Shown: positions 6,119-7,114 of the stretch, one piece after another
How positions within the stretch are numbered: the first letter of the stretch is position 1
How the letters are laid out: every line of letters begins with the position of its first letter
Origin: JBOGEN01 sp050743265
GTDB lineage: Bacteria > Actinomycetota > Actinomycetes > JBOGEN01
Assembly (NCBI GenBank): GCA_050743265.1
Contig: JBOGEN010000082.1
Span: forward strand, 1-7,114
DNA length: 7,114 nucleotides
Direction of reading: 5' to 3'
Notes under the pieces: model-generated
What the model was told of the DNA's origin: nothing
What the model saw: only the letters and a program-made list of their open reading frames with translations
Databases searched by the model: none
Position numbers and translations under genes: made by a program

Positions 6119-6457
6119 TCAGGGTTCGACACAGAACTCGTTGCCCTCGGGATCAGCCATGACAACGAGGTCTTCGCGCTCGGCCAGAACTCGCGCTCCC
6201 AACATGCGGAATCGCTGAACCTCTGCCTCTAGGTCTCCTGTGGCGCGTAGATCGAAGTGCTGACGGTTCTTCGCCGACTTGGGCTCCGGTACTCGTCGAA
6301 ACCAAAGGTTGGGACCGCCCCAGCCGGGGGGTTCCACCCAAGCGCGGTCACACGTGCTGTCTTCGTCGACGTTTGATCCGAGAGCGGCAGCCCAGAACGT
6401 GGCGACCACCAGCGCGTCCCTGCAATCGAAGGTCACGGACTTGACGAATGACACCAT
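6119..6457 (-). CDS. VOC-fold / glyoxalase-like protein
   Basis: A 112-residue soluble protein starting MVSFVKSVTFDCRDA. It shows typical marks of glyoxalase-like single-domain proteins: an opening strand and helix with FWAAALG (21-27), a middle hydrophobic strand with NLWFRRVPEPK (50-60), QHFDL (66-70) at the second metal-side position, an ALGARV-like turn (MLGARVLAE, 85-93), and the closing motif ADPEGNEFCV (101-110) with Glu107. Such proteins bind small molecules or metals; some confer resistance to antibiotics, but no substrate can be named. Length is normal for the family. The frame stays open upstream to 7096, but that part crosses the antisense of the tRNA repeat and is not coding, so I use the ATG at 6457. 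Its ribosome site is weak (GGTGAA about 3 bases away). It converges on the membrane-protein gene and lies near attR as element cargo. Confidence 0.82.
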   Translation of the reverse strand: MVSFVKSVTFDCRDALVVATFWAAALGSNVDEDSTCDRAWVEPPGWGGPNLWFRRVPEPKSAKNRQHFDLRATGDLEAEVQRFRMLGARVLAEREDLVVMADPEGNEFCVEP

Positions 6458-6567
6458 CGTTTCACCGTACCGACTCAGGCCCTCCCGGCGCTGTCTCGAA
6501 ACGTCCTCGACTCGGCATGAGCGGACGCCAGCCGTCGATTCGCCACGACCAGCGGAGTTCCCCGCCG

Positions 6568-6590
6568 TGACCGCAGCGCTGACCGCAACG
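6568..6590 (+). repeat. Paired direct repeats inside attR, likely integrase arm-type sites
   Basis: TGACCGCAG (6568-6576) and TGACCGCAACG (6580-6590) repeat, in the same order and orientation, the pair at 3658-3681 near attL, with starts 12 instead of 13 bases apart. They sit 93 bases inside the right core. Their occurrence at both ends supports the view that both true ends of the element are present. Confidence 0.6.
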
Positions 6591-6683
6591 ACACGCGACA
6601 GACCACAGCCAGACCGGACCCCGGCGGACACCCGACCGCCTCTGACATGCGGGTATGTCGGAGGACTTCCAACATCGACTGAG

Positions 6684-6723
6684 AAGCGGAAGGTCGGCGG
6701 TTCGACCCCGCCCCTGCCCACCT
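6684..6723 (+). repeat. attR core, displaced 3' half of tRNA-Phe
   Basis: Exact 40-base copy of 3572-3611 without the tRNA 5' half, hence not a functional tRNA. In the usual model this is the original chromosomal 3' end displaced by integration. Similarity ends just left of CTGAGAAGCGG, where the tRNA has CTGAAAAGCGG, and ends on the right at CACCT. On the minus strand it translates as GRGGVEPPTFRFS, a well-known false peptide from antisense tRNA. Confidence 0.9.
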
Positions 6724-7114
6724 GTGACCAGCGCGGATGTACTCCTGATACCGGCGGCGTCGGTGCGCTGACGGCTACGAACGAGTTCTGGTCAGTCACC
6801 TGGCCTCCCGCCTTCCCTCGGGCCGCGGGGACCGTCTCGGCGATGGGACGACGAGCGCCGCAGTTCGACTCCAGGTCTGGACACGCGGGCTGGCGGTCAC
6901 CCACTGAGCGCTCATGGCGAGCAACACCAATGGTCGCGTTGTCTTGATTCTGCTGCCGGACGAGTTGCTTCGTGCGTGGGAGCGACGAGTCGTGTCCCGT
7001 CGGGTGGTGTAGTTCCCGGTTCTTGAGCGTCGTGTCGACCGAGGACGTGAAGGGCCACCGTGCGACGGTCAGTGAGACCCGCTCAAAGGTGCTCACGGAA
7101 GGACACGACGCACG
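6724..7114. other. Right flank without a confident gene
   Basis: This is DNA just beyond attR. I see no RNA gene and no protein motif. A plus-strand frame open to the right edge, with possible GTG starts at 7032 and 7047 (peptide VKGHRATVSETRSKVLTE onward), might be the beginning of a gene, but the visible part is too short to identify. Confidence 0.4.

Larger units (their letters stand above)
3572..6683. mobile_element. Small integrative element inserted in the tRNA-Phe gene (3112 bp, att to att)
   Basis: A 40-bp exact direct repeat of the tRNA-Phe 3' half bounds this segment: the left copy completes the tRNA and the right copy has no tRNA 5' half. Inside the left end lies a tyrosine-integrase pseudogene pointing towards attL, the usual position of int beside its attachment site. 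Matching pairs of TGACCGCA direct repeats lie inside both ends. Cargo is an alpha/beta hydrolase, a small membrane protein and a VOC-fold protein. There is no replication, excisionase, structural or conjugation gene, so this is either a remnant cut down by deletion or a mini-element mobilised by an integrase in trans. The boundary evidence is direct; the history is inference. Confidence 0.85.

Noticed and set aside
3572..6683. A CRISPR array or a defence system in the element
   Set aside because: No regularly spaced repeat series exists; the repeats are an att pair, two arm-site pairs and a single 11-base duplication. The cargo proteins show no known defence domains.
6684..6723. A second tRNA-Phe gene
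   Set aside because: Only the 3' half is present; the sequence to its left cannot form the acceptor, D or anticodon stems.
6961..7114. Terminal inverted repeat and transposase start of an insertion sequence
   Set aside because: The sequence looked vaguely like the left end of a transposon, but no partner repeat is in the window and the short peptide has no identifiable transposase motif.

Overview
The window is high-GC DNA whose gene content points to an actinobacterium. It carries a V/A-type-ATPase-like coiled-coil protein start, a CopB copper/silver P-type ATPase behind a GGGGTAT-type copper operator, and a tRNA-Phe without an encoded CCA end. Its integrase debris belongs to the lineage common in actinobacterial phages and integrative elements. 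Genus cannot be fixed from the sequence.

Left part (1-3534) is ordinary chromosome, read leftwards on the minus strand. copB (3386-1305) is followed 22 bases later by a haloalkane-dehalogenase-like alpha/beta hydrolase (1282-374). After a 139-base gap comes the start of a coiled-coil protein that runs off the left edge (234-1). The copB leader holds a near-perfect copper-sensor operator (3419-3435) and a ribosome binding site lying in a small hairpin.

Middle part (3535-6723) is the main discovery: a compact integrated element of 3112 bp. A complete tRNA-Phe (GAA) gene sits at 3535-3608. Its 3' half, from the anticodon loop through the discriminator base and three bases beyond, is repeated exactly for 40 bp at 6684-6723. 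These are the attL and attR expected when a tyrosine integrase uses the 3' half of a tRNA gene and rebuilds the gene. Just inside each end lies a matching pair of direct repeats built on TGACCGCA, as expected for integrase arm sites. The integrase gene beside attL is wrecked: it has at least three frame breaks, a missing box I segment and no recognisable N-terminus. The element is therefore probably stranded or dependent on another integrase. Its cargo is an alpha/beta hydrolase behind two abutting 19-base inverted repeats, a 99-residue membrane protein with two predicted membrane segments (holin-like in shape), and a small VOC/glyoxalase-like protein next to attR.

Right part (6724-7114) has no convincing gene. 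An open frame that reaches the right edge might be the start of another gene, possibly of a mobile element, but I cannot identify it.
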